Source of the DNA: Hyphomicrobium zavarzinii ATCC 27496
GTDB lineage: Bacteria; Pseudomonadota; Alphaproteobacteria; Rhizobiales; Hyphomicrobiaceae
Assembly: GCF_000383415.1 (NCBI RefSeq)
Contig: NZ_KB911264.1
Span: 86,990 to 150,989, forward strand
DNA length: 64,000 nucleotides
Direction: 5' to 3'
Part shown: one piece after another, positions 50,155-61,543 of the stretch
Layout of the letters: the number at the start of each line of letters is the position of its first letter
Position numbering within the stretch: position 1 is the first letter of the stretch
Notes under the pieces: generated by a model
Told to the model about the DNA's origin: nothing
Database searches by the model: none
The model's input: only the letters and a program-made list of their open reading frames with translations
Position numbers and translations under genes: made by a program

Positions 50155-52269
50155 ATGCGGCCCAACGAGCTATCTCCCCTGTTCGCATCCGCCGATACCC
50201 TGAAGGGTGTCGGCCCGCACGTCATGACGCTGCTCAAGAAGGCGCTGAAACTGCCCCCGGGCGTCGCGCAACCCCGCGTCATCGACCTGCTCTGGCATCT
50301 GCCCACGGGCGTCATCGACCGGCGCGCCGAGCCAACCGTAGCCGCCGCCATTCCCGGCACCATCGCCACCCTCAAGGTGCGCGTGCTGAAGCATAAGGCG
50401 CCCCCGCGCGGAAACAACAAAGCGCCCTACAAAGTCTCGACCGAGGACGAGACCGGCCGCCTCGATCTCATCTTCTTCCGCGCAGAGCGCTCCTTCATCG
50501 AGCGGCAGCTCCCCGTGGGCGAGGAGCGCTACATCTCCGGCCGCGTCGAGCGCTATGGCGAAACACTCCAGATGGCGCACCCGGATTACATCGTGGCCCC
50601 CGAGGCGCGCGGCGATCTCCCGCTGCTGGAGCCGGTCTATCCGCTCACGGGCGGCCTCTCCGGAAAGGTGCTGCTCAAGGCCGAGCGCCAGGCCCTCGAC
50701 AAAGCCCCCGCGCTTGACGAGTGGCAGGATGCGGCCTGGCTCAAGCAGCGCGGCTGGCCGTCCTTCGCCGAGGCGTTGAAGCGCCTCCACCATCCGGACG
50801 ACGCCGCAGACGTCTCCCCCGGCAGCACCCCGCTCCAGCGCATCGCCTACGACGAGCTGCTCGCCAACCAGCTCGCGCTCGCCATCGTGCGCGAAAGCTT
50901 CAAGGCTCAGCGCGGCCGCCCTGTGAAAGGCGACGGACGCCTGCGCCAAAAGATTGTCGCCGCCCTACCCTTCAAGCTGACGGGCTCGCAGACGGCCGCA
51001 CTCAAGGAGATCGAGATCGACATGAGCTCGCCGCGGCGCATGTTGCGGCTCCTCCAGGGCGACGTAGGCTCCGGCAAGACCGTCGTCGCGCTGCTGGCCA
51101 TGGCAACGGCGGTGGAGGCCGGCGCACAAGCGGCCCTCATGGCCCCCACCGAGGTGCTCGCCCGCCAGCACGCAGAAACCATCGCGCCGCTCGCGGAGGC
51201 CGCGGGCCTCTGCGTCGGCCTCCTCACCGGGCGCGAGAAAGGCCGAGCCCGCGACGAGCTTTTGAGCCGCCTCGCCTCGGGCGAGATCGACATCCTCATC
51301 GGCACCCACGCGCTCTTCCAGGACGACGTCGTCTTTCGCGATCTCGCCTTCGCCGTCATCGACGAGCAGCATCGCTTTGGCGTCCACCAGCGCCTCGCGC
51401 TCCAGACCAAGGGAGGCGAAGGCGGCGCCAACATGCTGGTCATGACGGCAACGCCCATTCCGCGCACGCTTCTCATGACGCATTACGGCGATCTCGAAGT
51501 CTCGCGCCTTTCCGAGAAGCCCGCCGGCCGCAAACCCATCACCACGCGCCAAATCCCCAACACCAGCATCGAGAAGCTGATCGCGCGCATCAAGGTACAG
51601 CTTGCGGAGGGCGCGCAGGTCTATTGGGTCTGCCCGCTCATCGAAAGCTCGGACGTGTCAGATCTCGCCGCCGCCGAGGAACGCCACGCGCATCTGACCC
51701 AGATCCTCGGCGAAGGCGTCGGCCTCCTCCACGGCGGCATGAACGCCACTGCCAAGGACGCCACCATGGCCGCCTTCGCCGACGGCAATCTCAAGGTGCT
51801 CGTCGCCACAACCGTCATCGAGGTCGGCGTCAACGTGCCGAATGCCAACATCATGGTGATCGAGCACGCCGAGCGCTTCGGCCTGGCCCAGCTTCACCAG
51901 CTCCGCGGCCGCGTAGGCCGCGGCAGCCGCGAGAGCTTCTGCATGCTGCTCTATCAGGAGCCGCTGACCAAGACTGCTCAAGAGCGCCTCAAGATGATGG
52001 AGGAGACCGAAGACGGCTTCCTGATCGCGGAGAAGGATCTCGAGCTGCGCGGCGGCGGCGAGGTGCTGGGTGCGCGCCAGAGCGGAGAAGCGGAGTTCCG
52101 CGTTGCGGGCGGCGTGAACTTCTCCGAGATGCTGCAAGCAGCCCACGACGACGCACGCCTGATCTATCAGGCCGACCCCGCGCTCACCACCGAGCGCGGC
52201 CAGGCCCTGCGCCGCCTGCTCTATCTCTTCGAATGCGACGAGGCCATCCGCCTGTTCCGCGCGGCGTAG
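50155..52269 (+). CDS. recG: ATP-dependent DNA helicase RecG
   Basis: Branch-migrating helicase, 704 aa, that remodels stalled forks and Holliday junctions. The N-terminal wedge (OB-fold) domain includes LFASADTLKGVGPHVMTLL and FFRAERSFIERQLPVGEERY. The motor has Walker A QGDVGSGKTVVALLAM, VIDEQHRFGVHQRLAL, MTATPIPRTLLMTHYGDL, LHGGMNATAKDATMAAF, HQLRGRVGRGSRESFCML, and the C-terminal RecG motif DLELRGGGEVLGARQSG. Full length. Divergent from sdhE-mfd. Confidence 0.97.
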   Translation: MRPNELSPLFASADTLKGVGPHVMTLLKKALKLPPGVAQPRVIDLLWHLPTGVIDRRAEPTVAAAIPGTIATLKVRVLKHKAPPRGNNKAPYKVSTEDETGRLDLIFFRAERSFIERQLPVGEERYISGRVERYGETLQMAHPDYIVAPEARGDLPLLEPVYPLTGGLSGKVLLKAERQALDKAPALDEWQDAAWLKQRGWPSFAEALKRLHHPDDAADVSPGSTPLQRIAYDELLANQLALAIVRESFKAQRGRPVKGDGRLRQKIVAALPFKLTGSQTAALKEIEIDMSSPRRMLRLLQGDVGSGKTVVALLAMATAVEAGAQAALMAPTEVLARQHAETIAPLAEAAGLCVGLLTGREKGRARDELLSRLASGEIDILIGTHALFQDDVVFRDLAFAVIDEQHRFGVHQRLALQTKGGEGGANMLVMTATPIPRTLLMTHYGDLEVSRLSEKPAGRKPITTRQIPNTSIEKLIARIKVQLAEGAQVYWVCPLIESSDVSDLAAAEERHAHLTQILGEGVGLLHGGMNATAKDATMAAFADGNLKVLVATTVIEVGVNVPNANIMVIEHAERFGLAQLHQLRGRVGRGSRESFCMLLYQEPLTKTAQERLKMMEETEDGFLIAEKDLELRGGGEVLGARQSGEAEFRVAGGVNFSEMLQAAHDDARLIYQADPALTTERGQALRRLLYLFECDEAIRLFRAA

Positions 52270-52312
52270 ACAGAACCGCGCGCATCACGTTCCGGATGGC
52301 AGCGCTAGCCGC

Positions 52313-53137
52313 TCACGTCCCGCCCTCGGGCGTCGTCCCGGGAGCCGGAGGCGGAGGCCGCTTCGTCTCGGTTCTGATGCCGCGCTCGGCGAGCTGCTTG
52401 AGCCGCGCCTCGTAGTCCGGCACGACCATGCCAGCCGACATCACGATCTTGGCCGCATCCTCGACGCTCATTTTGAGGAACTTTACGTCGCGGCGCGGCA
52501 CGAAGCAGATGAAGCCCGTCGGCGGCACGATGCCTGTCGGCATGAACACCGTCAGCAGGTCCTCTTCCCCGCCGGGCTGCGCGATGTTGATCTCGCCCTT
52601 GGTCTCGCCCGTCACGAACACGATGGACCAGAGACCCTTCGAGGGAAACTCGATCAGACCCACCTTCTGAAAGCCCTGCTGCGTGCCGCTCGCTGACGCC
52701 GACACCAGCGACTCGAAGAACTGCTTCAGCGCCCGGTACACGTTGCGCACGATCGGCATGCGATCGAGCGCCATCTCACCGAACGAGATCAGCGAGCGTC
52801 CCAACAGGTTGGCGGCGAGCGCGCCGGTCACCGTCAGGAACAGGATGCCGAACAGAAGCCCGATGCCGGGCACCGCGAAGGGAAGATACGTATCCGGAAG
52901 ATAGATGCGCGGCACGAACGGCTTGAGCCACGCGTCCGTGACGTTGATCACCCACCAGATGATGTAGATCGTGAGCGTGACCGGCCCGACGATGATGAGG
53001 CCGGTCAGAAAGTAGTTCCGGAGCCGGGCGCCGATGCGTAGCGGGGCACCATCATCGGTAGCCAGACGCTGAAGCCCGGCAGAAAGTCCGCCGTCGTCGC
53101 TGCCGCTGGGCTTTTTGCCGGAAGGGGTGTTCGTCAT
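52313..53137 (-). CDS. DUF502 family membrane protein
   Basis: Membrane protein of 274 aa. After a ~40-residue polar leader comes RLRNYFLTGLIIVGPVTLTIYIIWWVINVTD (first span, DUF502 signature), then VPGIGLLFGILFLTVTGALAANLLGRSLI (second span). The cytoplasmic part has PIVRNVYRALKQFFES, LIEFPSKGLWSIVFVTGET and VFMPTGIVPPTGFICFVPRRD, all conserved in the family. The function of DUF502 is not established. It ends convergent to recG with a 43-bp gap and lies within the conserved recG-DUF502-glmS/glmU neighbourhood. Confidence 0.88.
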   Translation of the reverse strand: MTNTPSGKKPSGSDDGGLSAGLQRLATDDGAPLRIGARLRNYFLTGLIIVGPVTLTIYIIWWVINVTDAWLKPFVPRIYLPDTYLPFAVPGIGLLFGILFLTVTGALAANLLGRSLISFGEMALDRMPIVRNVYRALKQFFESLVSASASGTQQGFQKVGLIEFPSKGLWSIVFVTGETKGEINIAQPGGEEDLLTVFMPTGIVPPTGFICFVPRRDVKFLKMSVEDAAKIVMSAGMVVPDYEARLKQLAERGIRTETKRPPPPAPGTTPEGGT

Positions 53138-53213
53138 CGCAGGACCATGGTGGGGTCTCGGGTGTCACTCGTCAACACCCGCCGCGATCCGCCAAGTCCC
53201 GGCCGCCGGTCCG

Positions 53214-54680
53214 CTACTGCGTCACCACCAGACAGTCGAAACCTTGTGGCTTGAGCGTCTTGCAGAGCTGGCCGGGCTCCGCCGCATCGGCATAAGGCCC
53301 GAGCCGCACGCGGTAGAACGTGCCCATGCTGCCGATCACGGCTTCGTCGATCTCGGGCGTCACTGTGCCGTTCTGCACGGCCTGATAGGTACGCAGCGAT
53401 TGCGCGAGCTTTTCGGCCTCCTCGCGCGAGCGCACGGCCGCGACCTGGAGCTTGTAGGCACCACCTGCCGCACCCACCGATGCGGTCTTGGTCTTCTTGC
53501 TGGGCGCCGGTGCGGTTGCCGTCTGCGGGCCTCCCCAGGGAAGCTCGGTCGGCGCGTCGGGTCCGCGCTGAACCATCGACGACGTCTGCGCCGTGGTAAC
53601 TGTCGTCTCCGGGCCCCAGCCGGACGGCTGCGCCGTCGAGCCGGTCGTGACCGGCGAGGCCTCGGCGGAGGCCTGCGAGCCGGACGTGCCGGAGCCGAAG
53701 ATGTTGCCGAAGAACCCGCTCACCGCCGAGCCTGCGCCCGCGAGAGGGTTCGAGGCCGGGCTCTGCGGCGCGGCGGCCGCGCCCGGCATCGTGTTGAAAC
53801 CGCCCGCGTCCGACGCGGGGGCATAGCCTGCCACGATCTGCGCCTGAGCCGGTGGCGGCGAGCTCGTCGTCGCGGTCTGCGTATCCCACGAGGTCTGCGC
53901 AACGGCCGCGGGAGCCTCGGGAGCCGCCGCAAACCCGGAAACCGGTGCGGCAGCGGGCGCAGGAGCGATGGCCGCAGACATGGAGGTCGGCACGACGGCC
54001 GTAGCCTGCGCCGTCTGCTGCGCGGGCGCCGGCGACGGCGAGGACGAGCCGCCGGTCAGCGACGGCAGTGTCGGCAGCGAAAGGAAATTCCAGAACGAGG
54101 ACTGCTGCGAGACATCCACCACCTGCGCGCCGGGCTTCGCCCCGCCTGCAGAGGCCGTCGCCGTCGACTGATCGAGCGGCGCCGCGCCGATCGGGGGCGG
54201 ATTATCACCCAGCCCGGCTTCGCGATAGGCGAGCTGGCGCTCCTCGGTTGCCTTCTTCTTGAGAGTGTCCGGAAGCCCGCCCTTGAGCCAGATGGCTGTG
54301 GTCAGATCCGAGATCGCCTGCGCGGGCCGGCCGAGTTGCCGATAAGCCGAACCACGGAAATACAGCGCACGTGCCATTTGCGCGTTGGGCAGACCGCCGC
54401 CCGCTAGAGCCACGCTGAGCTGCTGCTCCGCCCCGGCCATGTCACCGGATTCGAAAGCCTTGGTACCGGCGGCGTAAGCGCGCTGGATCGCAGCCGTATC
54501 GACCTGCGGCGCGGCATCCTGCTTCTTCTGCTTGGCGGATTTGTTGGTGGTCTTCTTGTTCGTCTCGCCAGCCGCATAGGCGCTCGCCGGCAGCACCGCG
54601 ACGCCAAGCGCCAGCGCGGCTGCCAACAAGGGCAAACCCACCCGCCCGGCGCCCGTCTTTCGATGAGCAGCGTTTACCAT
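53214..54680 (-). CDS. SPOR-domain protein with TPR-like repeats
   Basis: Exported or membrane-anchored protein, 488 aa. A hydrophobic N-terminus (GLPLLAAALALGVAVLPASAYAA) fits a signal peptide. Residues ~60-160 look like tetratricopeptide repeats (IQRAYAAGTKAFESGDMAGA, ARALYFRGSAYRQLGRPAQA, ISDLTTAIWLKGGLP). A ~220-residue Pro/Ala/Ser/Thr-rich region, probably disordered in the periplasm, leads to a C-terminal SPOR domain (YKLQVAAVRSREEAEKLAQS ... GTFYRVRLGPYADAAEPGQL), which in other bacteria binds denuded glycan at the septum. A cell-division or envelope role is inferred. It follows glmS on the same strand; a second SPOR protein lies beyond glmU. Confidence 0.82.
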   Translation of the reverse strand: MVNAAHRKTGAGRVGLPLLAAALALGVAVLPASAYAAGETNKKTTNKSAKQKKQDAAPQVDTAAIQRAYAAGTKAFESGDMAGAEQQLSVALAGGGLPNAQMARALYFRGSAYRQLGRPAQAISDLTTAIWLKGGLPDTLKKKATEERQLAYREAGLGDNPPPIGAAPLDQSTATASAGGAKPGAQVVDVSQQSSFWNFLSLPTLPSLTGGSSSPSPAPAQQTAQATAVVPTSMSAAIAPAPAAAPVSGFAAAPEAPAAVAQTSWDTQTATTSSPPPAQAQIVAGYAPASDAGGFNTMPGAAAAPQSPASNPLAGAGSAVSGFFGNIFGSGTSGSQASAEASPVTTGSTAQPSGWGPETTVTTAQTSSMVQRGPDAPTELPWGGPQTATAPAPSKKTKTASVGAAGGAYKLQVAAVRSREEAEKLAQSLRTYQAVQNGTVTPEIDEAVIGSMGTFYRVRLGPYADAAEPGQLCKTLKPQGFDCLVVTQ

Positions 54681-54786
54681 GCGCTATTTTCCCTGCCGCT
54701 AGCCTGACGCAGCACCCCACGAACATCTAAGTCAACCAGACGGAAGAGGCAAATCCGGGGCAACACGGTGACCGCGCTTATCCCCC

Positions 54787-56607
<1,821 letters not shown>

Positions 56608-56738
56608 CGGTGAGCCTTTCGCTGCAAAGCTGGAGATCGACCGGAATCGGACGGAGAGATGGAAGACGCCCCCGGACTTGCCGTACGAAACGAGCGGCGG
56701 CCTATCAAATCAAACAATATGTCGATTCTTAACGCGAC

Positions 56739-58100
56739 TTATTTCCCACTCGCCTGCGCCTTCCGGCGCGCCATCATGATGCGAAATTTGGCAGCCCACC
56801 CAGGACGTTCCTCCTGGGAGCTGCGCTCCAGCGCCAGTGCATCCGCTTCCACGTTCTTGGTGATCACGCTGCCCGATCCGATGTAGGCCCCCGCGCCGAT
56901 CTTGACCGGCGCGACTAGCGAGGAGTTGGAGCCGACGAACGCCCCCTCCCCGATCTCGGTCTTGCTTTTGAAGAAGCCGTCGTAATTGCAGAAAATCGTA
57001 CCGGCGCCGATGTTCGCCTTCGCCCCCACCGAGCCGTCGCCCAGGTAGGAGAGGTGGTTGGCCTTGGCCCCGTCGCCAAGCGCCACGTTCTTCACCTCGA
57101 CAAAATTTCCGATGTGCACGTCTCGTCCCAGAACCGCGCCCTGCCGGAGCCGCGCGTAGGGGCCGACCCGCGCGCCCGCGCCCACACGCGCGCCTTCGAG
57201 GTAGGAGTTGGCCTTGATCTCGGCGCCCTCGTCCACCGTCACGCCGGGGCCGAAGAACACGTTGGGCTCGACCACCACGTCACGCGCCAGCGCGGTATCG
57301 AACGAGAACCACACCGTCTCGGGCGAGATCAGCGTCACGCCTTCGTCCATGGCCTGCTCCCGTGCGCGGCGCTGCCAGATCGCTTCCGCCTGAGCGAGTT
57401 CCCGGCGCGCGTTGACGCCGAGCACCTCGTCCTCCTCGCACACGACCACGCCCGCGCGGCCGCCCTGGCTGCGCACGATCTCGATCGCATCCGTGAGATA
57501 GAACTCGCCCTTCGCGTTGGCGTTGCCGATTTTGTCGAGCACAGCGATCGGCGAATCGAGCCGGAATGCCATCACGCCGGAGTTGCAGAGCTTGACCTCG
57601 CGCTCGGCCGGGCTCGCGTCCTTGGCTTCACGGATCGCGAGCAGGGTGCCGTCTACCGACGTGAGCAACCGCCCATAGCTGCCGGGATCGCGCGCATAGA
57701 AGCCGAGCACCGCCACCGCCGCACCCCGGTCCAGCTCTCCGATGAGCGCCTCCAGGGTTTCCTTCGTGATAAGCGGCGTATCCGCGAACAGAACCAGCAG
57801 GTCGCCTTTATGCGCCGCGATGGCTTCGCGCGCGGCCAGCACGGCATCCGCCGTCCCCGCCTGGTTCTCCTGCACGTAGACAGCCGCATCCGGAACCGCC
57901 GCCGTCGCCTCCTTGCGCACCGCGTCCATGCCGGGGCCCACCACCACCGCGAGCTTGTCCCCGCCGACGCTCTTGGCGCGTGCGAGCACGTGCCCCAGCA
58001 TCGATCGCCCCGCGATGCGATGTAGAACCTTCGGCAGGTTCGAGCGCATGCGCGTTCCCTTGCCGGCGGCAAGTATGACGGTAAGCAGCGATCTGCTCAT
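56739..58100 (-). CDS. glmU: Bifunctional GlmU (N-acetylglucosamine-1-phosphate uridyltransferase / glucosamine-1-phosphate acetyltransferase)
   Basis: GlmU, 453 aa, makes UDP-GlcNAc for peptidoglycan and lipid A. The pyrophosphorylase domain has VILAAGKGTRMRSNLPKVLH, VYVQENQAGTADAVLAAREA, VLFADTPLI and LCNSGVMAF. From ~250 a left-handed beta-helix follows (VNVEPNVFFGPGV-like VVEPNVFFGPGVTVDEGAEI, ARVGAGARVGPYARLRQGAV, NFVEVKNVALGDGAKANHLS, GAGTIFCNYDG). The C-terminal ~25 residues are RPGWAAKFRIMMARRKAQAS. It is the first gene of a glmU-glmS-SPOR run. Confidence 0.96.
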   Translation of the reverse strand: MSRSLLTVILAAGKGTRMRSNLPKVLHRIAGRSMLGHVLARAKSVGGDKLAVVVGPGMDAVRKEATAAVPDAAVYVQENQAGTADAVLAAREAIAAHKGDLLVLFADTPLITKETLEALIGELDRGAAVAVLGFYARDPGSYGRLLTSVDGTLLAIREAKDASPAEREVKLCNSGVMAFRLDSPIAVLDKIGNANAKGEFYLTDAIEIVRSQGGRAGVVVCEEDEVLGVNARRELAQAEAIWQRRAREQAMDEGVTLISPETVWFSFDTALARDVVVEPNVFFGPGVTVDEGAEIKANSYLEGARVGAGARVGPYARLRQGAVLGRDVHIGNFVEVKNVALGDGAKANHLSYLGDGSVGAKANIGAGTIFCNYDGFFKSKTEIGEGAFVGSNSSLVAPVKIGAGAYIGSGSVITKNVEADALALERSSQEERPGWAAKFRIMMARRKAQASGK

Positions 58101-58506
58101 GGAGAAACCCTGGACGCTTGAGGGCCGCCGGAGGACCGGAACCCGGTTCCCCGCAGAAAAGCACGGCCAATTGAAGAGCTTGCGACCATTCTACGGTCCT
58201 TTGGGAACCGGGACCGGCCGCAGCACGCGAGAATCGGGCAGCACGCTATCGCTCCCCACGCCGGATCGCAAATCAGCCGCCGGACTGATGCACCCCGGAC
58301 ACCCCTCCCGGGCCTGCTGGCTTTTCCCCAAATCGTCCACAGTTGCATCACCCCGTTACGTTGACCCTCCGGGCCCGACTCAGACACCAACATTCTCATG
58401 CAAGAGGCCGCGTCGCCCGGTGTTCGGAAGGCCTGATCGAAAGGCCGGTTTCATTTGGCGGCGGCGCTGGAAAGCCTCCAACACAGTAGGGTCCGGAAAA
58501 CAGATC
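58101..58506. other. 406-bp divergent gap between glmU and the SPOR protein gene
   Basis: No gene is supported. An open frame from 57913 continues into the downstream SPOR gene but is antisense to glmU at its start and has no family similarity before 58507. A GGAACC-C-GGTTCC palindrome (58138-58150) lies near the glmU start. No tRNA, riboswitch or T-tailed hairpin was recognised. Confidence 0.5.
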
Positions 58507-59433
58507 ATGACGGAAAAAAGCCTCCCGCAGCCGAGTTCGCCGTCGAGCGCCCCGCCAGCCAGGAGCCGCACTTTCACCCCCTACGTCCTGATTTGGGCGG
58601 GTCTCGCCACCCTGTCGCTCATCTATCTCGGTCTTCTCGCCACGCAGCCCGCCCTCGTCGCCCGCTATCTGGGCGCCGGCACGAAGACGGCCGCGGCAGA
58701 GACTGAAGCTTCCCAGAAGGCCATCGGCGAGGCTGTGGCGGAGGTGCATACGCTCCGCGAGACGATCGATCTCTTCCGCAACGAGCTGATCGAGCTGCGC
58801 GCCCAGGTCTCGGGCCAGACCGATGCGGCCCGTGATCTCGCCACCCGCATGGCGGCGCTGGAAGCGGCCGATCAGACGGACCCGCAGCGCATTGCCGCCA
58901 AGGATGCCAACGCCAAGACGGCAGCCGCGCAGGCCAAGGGCGCCAAGACCAAGGCCGAGCCGGCCCAGACGGCCGCAGCCACTCCCGCCCAGAAAGCGGC
59001 TGAGAAAGCGGCTGAGAAGGAAGCCGCGAAGAAGGCGGCCGCCAACAAGGCCGCGCCGGGCCTAGAGACCGGCAGCGTCGCCCAGCCCGCAGCCGGCGCC
59101 ATCACGTTTGGCCCGCCGACCGTCACCACCACCATTGCCGTTCCGCCCTCGCAGACGGCGCCGCCAGCGAAGCCCCTTATCGGCGTGCAGATCGCGACCG
59201 GCCCCTCGGTCGACAGCCTGCGTCTGAGCTGGACCCTGCTCAACGAGCGCCACGGCGACACCCTCCGCGCCCTCGAGCCGCGTTACACCACCGACTCTTC
59301 CGGCGCCGAGCAGACCTACGATCTGGTTGTCGGCCCGGTCGCCTCGGTGGACGAGGCGCGCAGGCTCTGCCAGGAGCTGGCCCTCAAGGCGACGCCCTGC
59401 TCCGTCGGCCGCTTCACCGGCGACGCGCTCTAG
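58507..59433 (+). CDS. Single-span membrane protein with alanine/lysine-rich linker and SPOR-like C-terminus
   Basis: Protein of 308 aa from the ATG at 58507. One membrane span at ~26-46 (YVLIWAGLATLSLIYLGLLAT) follows a short cytoplasmic Pro/Ser-rich part. Next comes a coiled-coil segment (EVHTLRETIDLFRNELIELR, ATRMAALEAAD) and a long Ala/Lys-rich linker with repeated AEKAAEKEAAKKAA-type sequence. The C-terminal ~75 residues (IGVQIATGPSVDSLRLSWTL ... YDLVVGPVASVDEARRLCQE) have the two-repeat layout of a SPOR domain. Likely periplasmic and divisome- or cell-wall-linked, but no direct evidence. Divergent from glmU. Confidence 0.7.
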   Translation: MTEKSLPQPSSPSSAPPARSRTFTPYVLIWAGLATLSLIYLGLLATQPALVARYLGAGTKTAAAETEASQKAIGEAVAEVHTLRETIDLFRNELIELRAQVSGQTDAARDLATRMAALEAADQTDPQRIAAKDANAKTAAAQAKGAKTKAEPAQTAAATPAQKAAEKAAEKEAAKKAAANKAAPGLETGSVAQPAAGAITFGPPTVTTTIAVPPSQTAPPAKPLIGVQIATGPSVDSLRLSWTLLNERHGDTLRALEPRYTTDSSGAEQTYDLVVGPVASVDEARRLCQELALKATPCSVGRFTGDAL

Positions 59434-59623
59434 CCCACGGCACGAGCGACACGACGCGACCACACGTCCTCCCCGGCTCATGGCGAAGCTCAGCTCCGCC
59501 ACGAGCGCGGGGAGACGCCGTTTTGGCGACGGCTTCGCGCGCCACAAGGCACGCGCCGGCAAACAACCGCCATGTCTGCACGCCAGAACCGCGTGACACC
59601 AACCGGTCTGAGGAGCAGCACAC

Positions 59624-60106
59624 ATGAAGCCCATCATGAACCTCGACGAGGTCGAATTCGACGATGTCGAAGAAAACGGCATCTACACGTCGAGCCGCGG
59701 CCAGATCAGCGATCACATCGGCGCGAAGAAACTGGGGTACAATCTGACCGTCCTGCCGCCGGGGAAGGTCCAGTGCCCTTTCCATTGCCATCACGGCGAA
59801 GAGGAAATGTTTCTGATCCTCGAAGGCGAAGGCGAGCTGCGCTTCGGAGACAGGCGCTATCCGATCCGCAAGCACGACGTCATCGCGTGCCCGCCGGGAG
59901 GACCTGAGGTGGCGCATCAGATCATCAACACGGGCACGACGACGATGCGCTATCTGGCACTCTCGAACCTCGTCGACGTCGAAGCGTGCGAATACCCGGA
60001 TTCACAGAAGGTTTCGATCGTGACCGGCAATCGCGGCGAGCGCGGCCTGCGCAAGATCTTCCGCGCCGAGAACACGGTCGACTATTACGATCGCGAGAAA
60101 GACTGA
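59624..60106 (+). CDS. Cupin-domain protein
   Basis: Single-domain cupin, 160 aa. The first cupin motif is CPFHCHHGEEEMFLILEGEGELRFG (G-x5-H-x-H-x3-E-x6-G pattern with HCHHGEEE supplying metal ligands); the second is GPEVAHQIINTGTTTMRYLALSN. The C-terminal part (CEYPDSQKVSIVTG) is seen in a group of uncharacterised sugar- or auxin-binding-like cupins. Metal-dependent small-molecule binding or isomerase/oxygenase activity is possible; no specific function can be given. It stands alone between a SPOR gene and a convergent metallopeptidase gene. The 190 bp before it show nothing. Confidence 0.8.
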   Translation: MKPIMNLDEVEFDDVEENGIYTSSRGQISDHIGAKKLGYNLTVLPPGKVQCPFHCHHGEEEMFLILEGEGELRFGDRRYPIRKHDVIACPPGGPEVAHQIINTGTTTMRYLALSNLVDVEACEYPDSQKVSIVTGNRGERGLRKIFRAENTVDYYDREKD

Positions 60107-60187
60107 CCTGCGCGCGGCATTCCTCTCCCGGCCCCTGCGGAGCATCGCTCCACTATGACCGGGGAAGGATCTGCGTCTTGGCGAAAC

Positions 60188-61186
60188 CTAGAGATCGTCC
60201 GCCTTGAAGGTGTCGCACGCCTTCATCTCGCCGGACTGGAACCCGCGCTTGAACCACGCCTGCCTCTGCGCCGAGGTGCCGTGCGTGAACGCATCCGGCA
60301 CGATGCGGCCCTGCGTGCGCTTCTGGATCATGTCGTCGCCGATCTGGCTCGCCGCGTTGAGCGCCTCGTCGATGTCGCCGCTTTCGAGCCGGTTCTTGAG
60401 CTGATCGTTGAGATTGGCCCACACGCCCGCCAGGCAATCGGCCTGCAGCTCCATCATCACCTGGATGCGGTTGCCTTCCCGCTCGCTCACGCGAGACTTC
60501 GCCCGCTGCACCTGATCCGAGATGCCGAGCAGGGTCTGCACATGATGGCCGACCTCGTGCGCGATCACGTAAGCCTGCGCGAAATCACCCGGCGCGTTGA
60601 AGCGGCGCTTCAGCTCGTCATAGAAAACGAGGTCCACGTAGACCTTCTGATCGAGCGGGCAATAGAACGGCCCCATGGCCGAAACGCCGGTGCCGCACGC
60701 CGTCTGCGTGCCGCCGCTGAACAGCACGAGCTGCGGCTCCTTGTACTTGCGCCCGAAGCTCTGAAACACCTGGTTCCAAACGTCCTCCGTATCGGCGAGC
60801 ACACGCGAGATGAACACCTTCATCTCGTCGGTGGCCTTAGGAACCGGCTTCTCCTGTCCGGCGGGCTCAGCGCCGGGCAGCCCGGGGATCTCGAAGGGAT
60901 TGTTGCGCTCCGCCGTGCGGCGCGGCGCCTGCTGCTGCTGAGGCATATTCGAGATGTCGGGAATGCCCTGACCACCGCCCAGCAGCACGTCCAGCGGGTT
61001 GATGCCGAAGAACAGCATGATCGCGCCGAGGATCAGCAGCGACGTGATGCTCATGCCGCCACGGCCGCCGATCGGGATCTGGATACCGCGCCCGCCGCCA
61101 CCTCCCGGGAAACGGAACCCGCCGCCGCCCTGACCGCGCCGGTCATCTACGTTGCTGCTCTGGCGGTCGTCATCTTCGTAGCGCAT
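60188..61186 (-). CDS. Neutral zinc metallopeptidase, YpfJ/KPN_02809 family
   Basis: Membrane-anchored metallopeptidase, 332 aa from the ATG at 61186 (MRYEDDDRQSSNVDDRRGQG is the usual family start; an upstream extension is not). A Gly-rich segment (GGGGFRFPGGGGGRGIQIPI) precedes one membrane span at ~45-66 (MSITSLLILGAIMLFFGINP). The catalytic motif is His210-Glu211-Val-Gly-His214 in YVIAHEVGHHVQTLLG, with the third ligand region in MELQADCLAGVWA. Other conserved parts are DVWNQVFQSFGRKYKEPQLV, ACGTGVSAMGPFYCPLDQKV and QRQAWFKRGFQSGEM. Substrate unknown. Confidence 0.9.
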   Translation of the reverse strand: MRYEDDDRQSSNVDDRRGQGGGGFRFPGGGGGRGIQIPIGGRGGMSITSLLILGAIMLFFGINPLDVLLGGGQGIPDISNMPQQQQAPRRTAERNNPFEIPGLPGAEPAGQEKPVPKATDEMKVFISRVLADTEDVWNQVFQSFGRKYKEPQLVLFSGGTQTACGTGVSAMGPFYCPLDQKVYVDLVFYDELKRRFNAPGDFAQAYVIAHEVGHHVQTLLGISDQVQRAKSRVSEREGNRIQVMMELQADCLAGVWANLNDQLKNRLESGDIDEALNAASQIGDDMIQKRTQGRIVPDAFTHGTSAQRQAWFKRGFQSGEMKACDTFKADDL

Positions 61187-61543
61187 GAAGGCACCTGTCT
61201 TCGCTTCGTTCGTTTTCAGACCATAGCTCTTGAGCGAGGACAAGAGCCAGTCGTTTGGACCGGATCGCGATTTTCCGGGCGCAAGAATGCCGATGATATA
61301 GGCAGAGCGCGCCGAAACTTTGAACGCGCCGGCGCCCCGCTCAGGCGATGCAGCGCAACATGCCGGCGCACCGGCCTGACCTGCCACGCATTTTTCCGTC
61401 ACACCACCCTGGCATGACGATTGCTATTCCTTTTCGGACAGAGATGTCTGTGGGCGAGGCATCCTCGCCGATTGTCGATCTCGAAACGCGAGTGCTACAT
61501 CGGGCGGCCCCCGAGGGGTATCCCGCCCGCACCGCAAACCCTG
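61187..61543. other. 357-bp gap between metallopeptidase and small ORF
   Basis: No gene is supported. Frames running through the gap have no recognisable family or ribosome-binding site. It presumably holds the metallopeptidase promoter. Confidence 0.4.

Noticed and set aside
58138..58150. GGAACC-C-GGTTCC palindrome near the glmU start
   Set aside because: Short, GC-rich, no second copy and no link to a regulator; likely chance.
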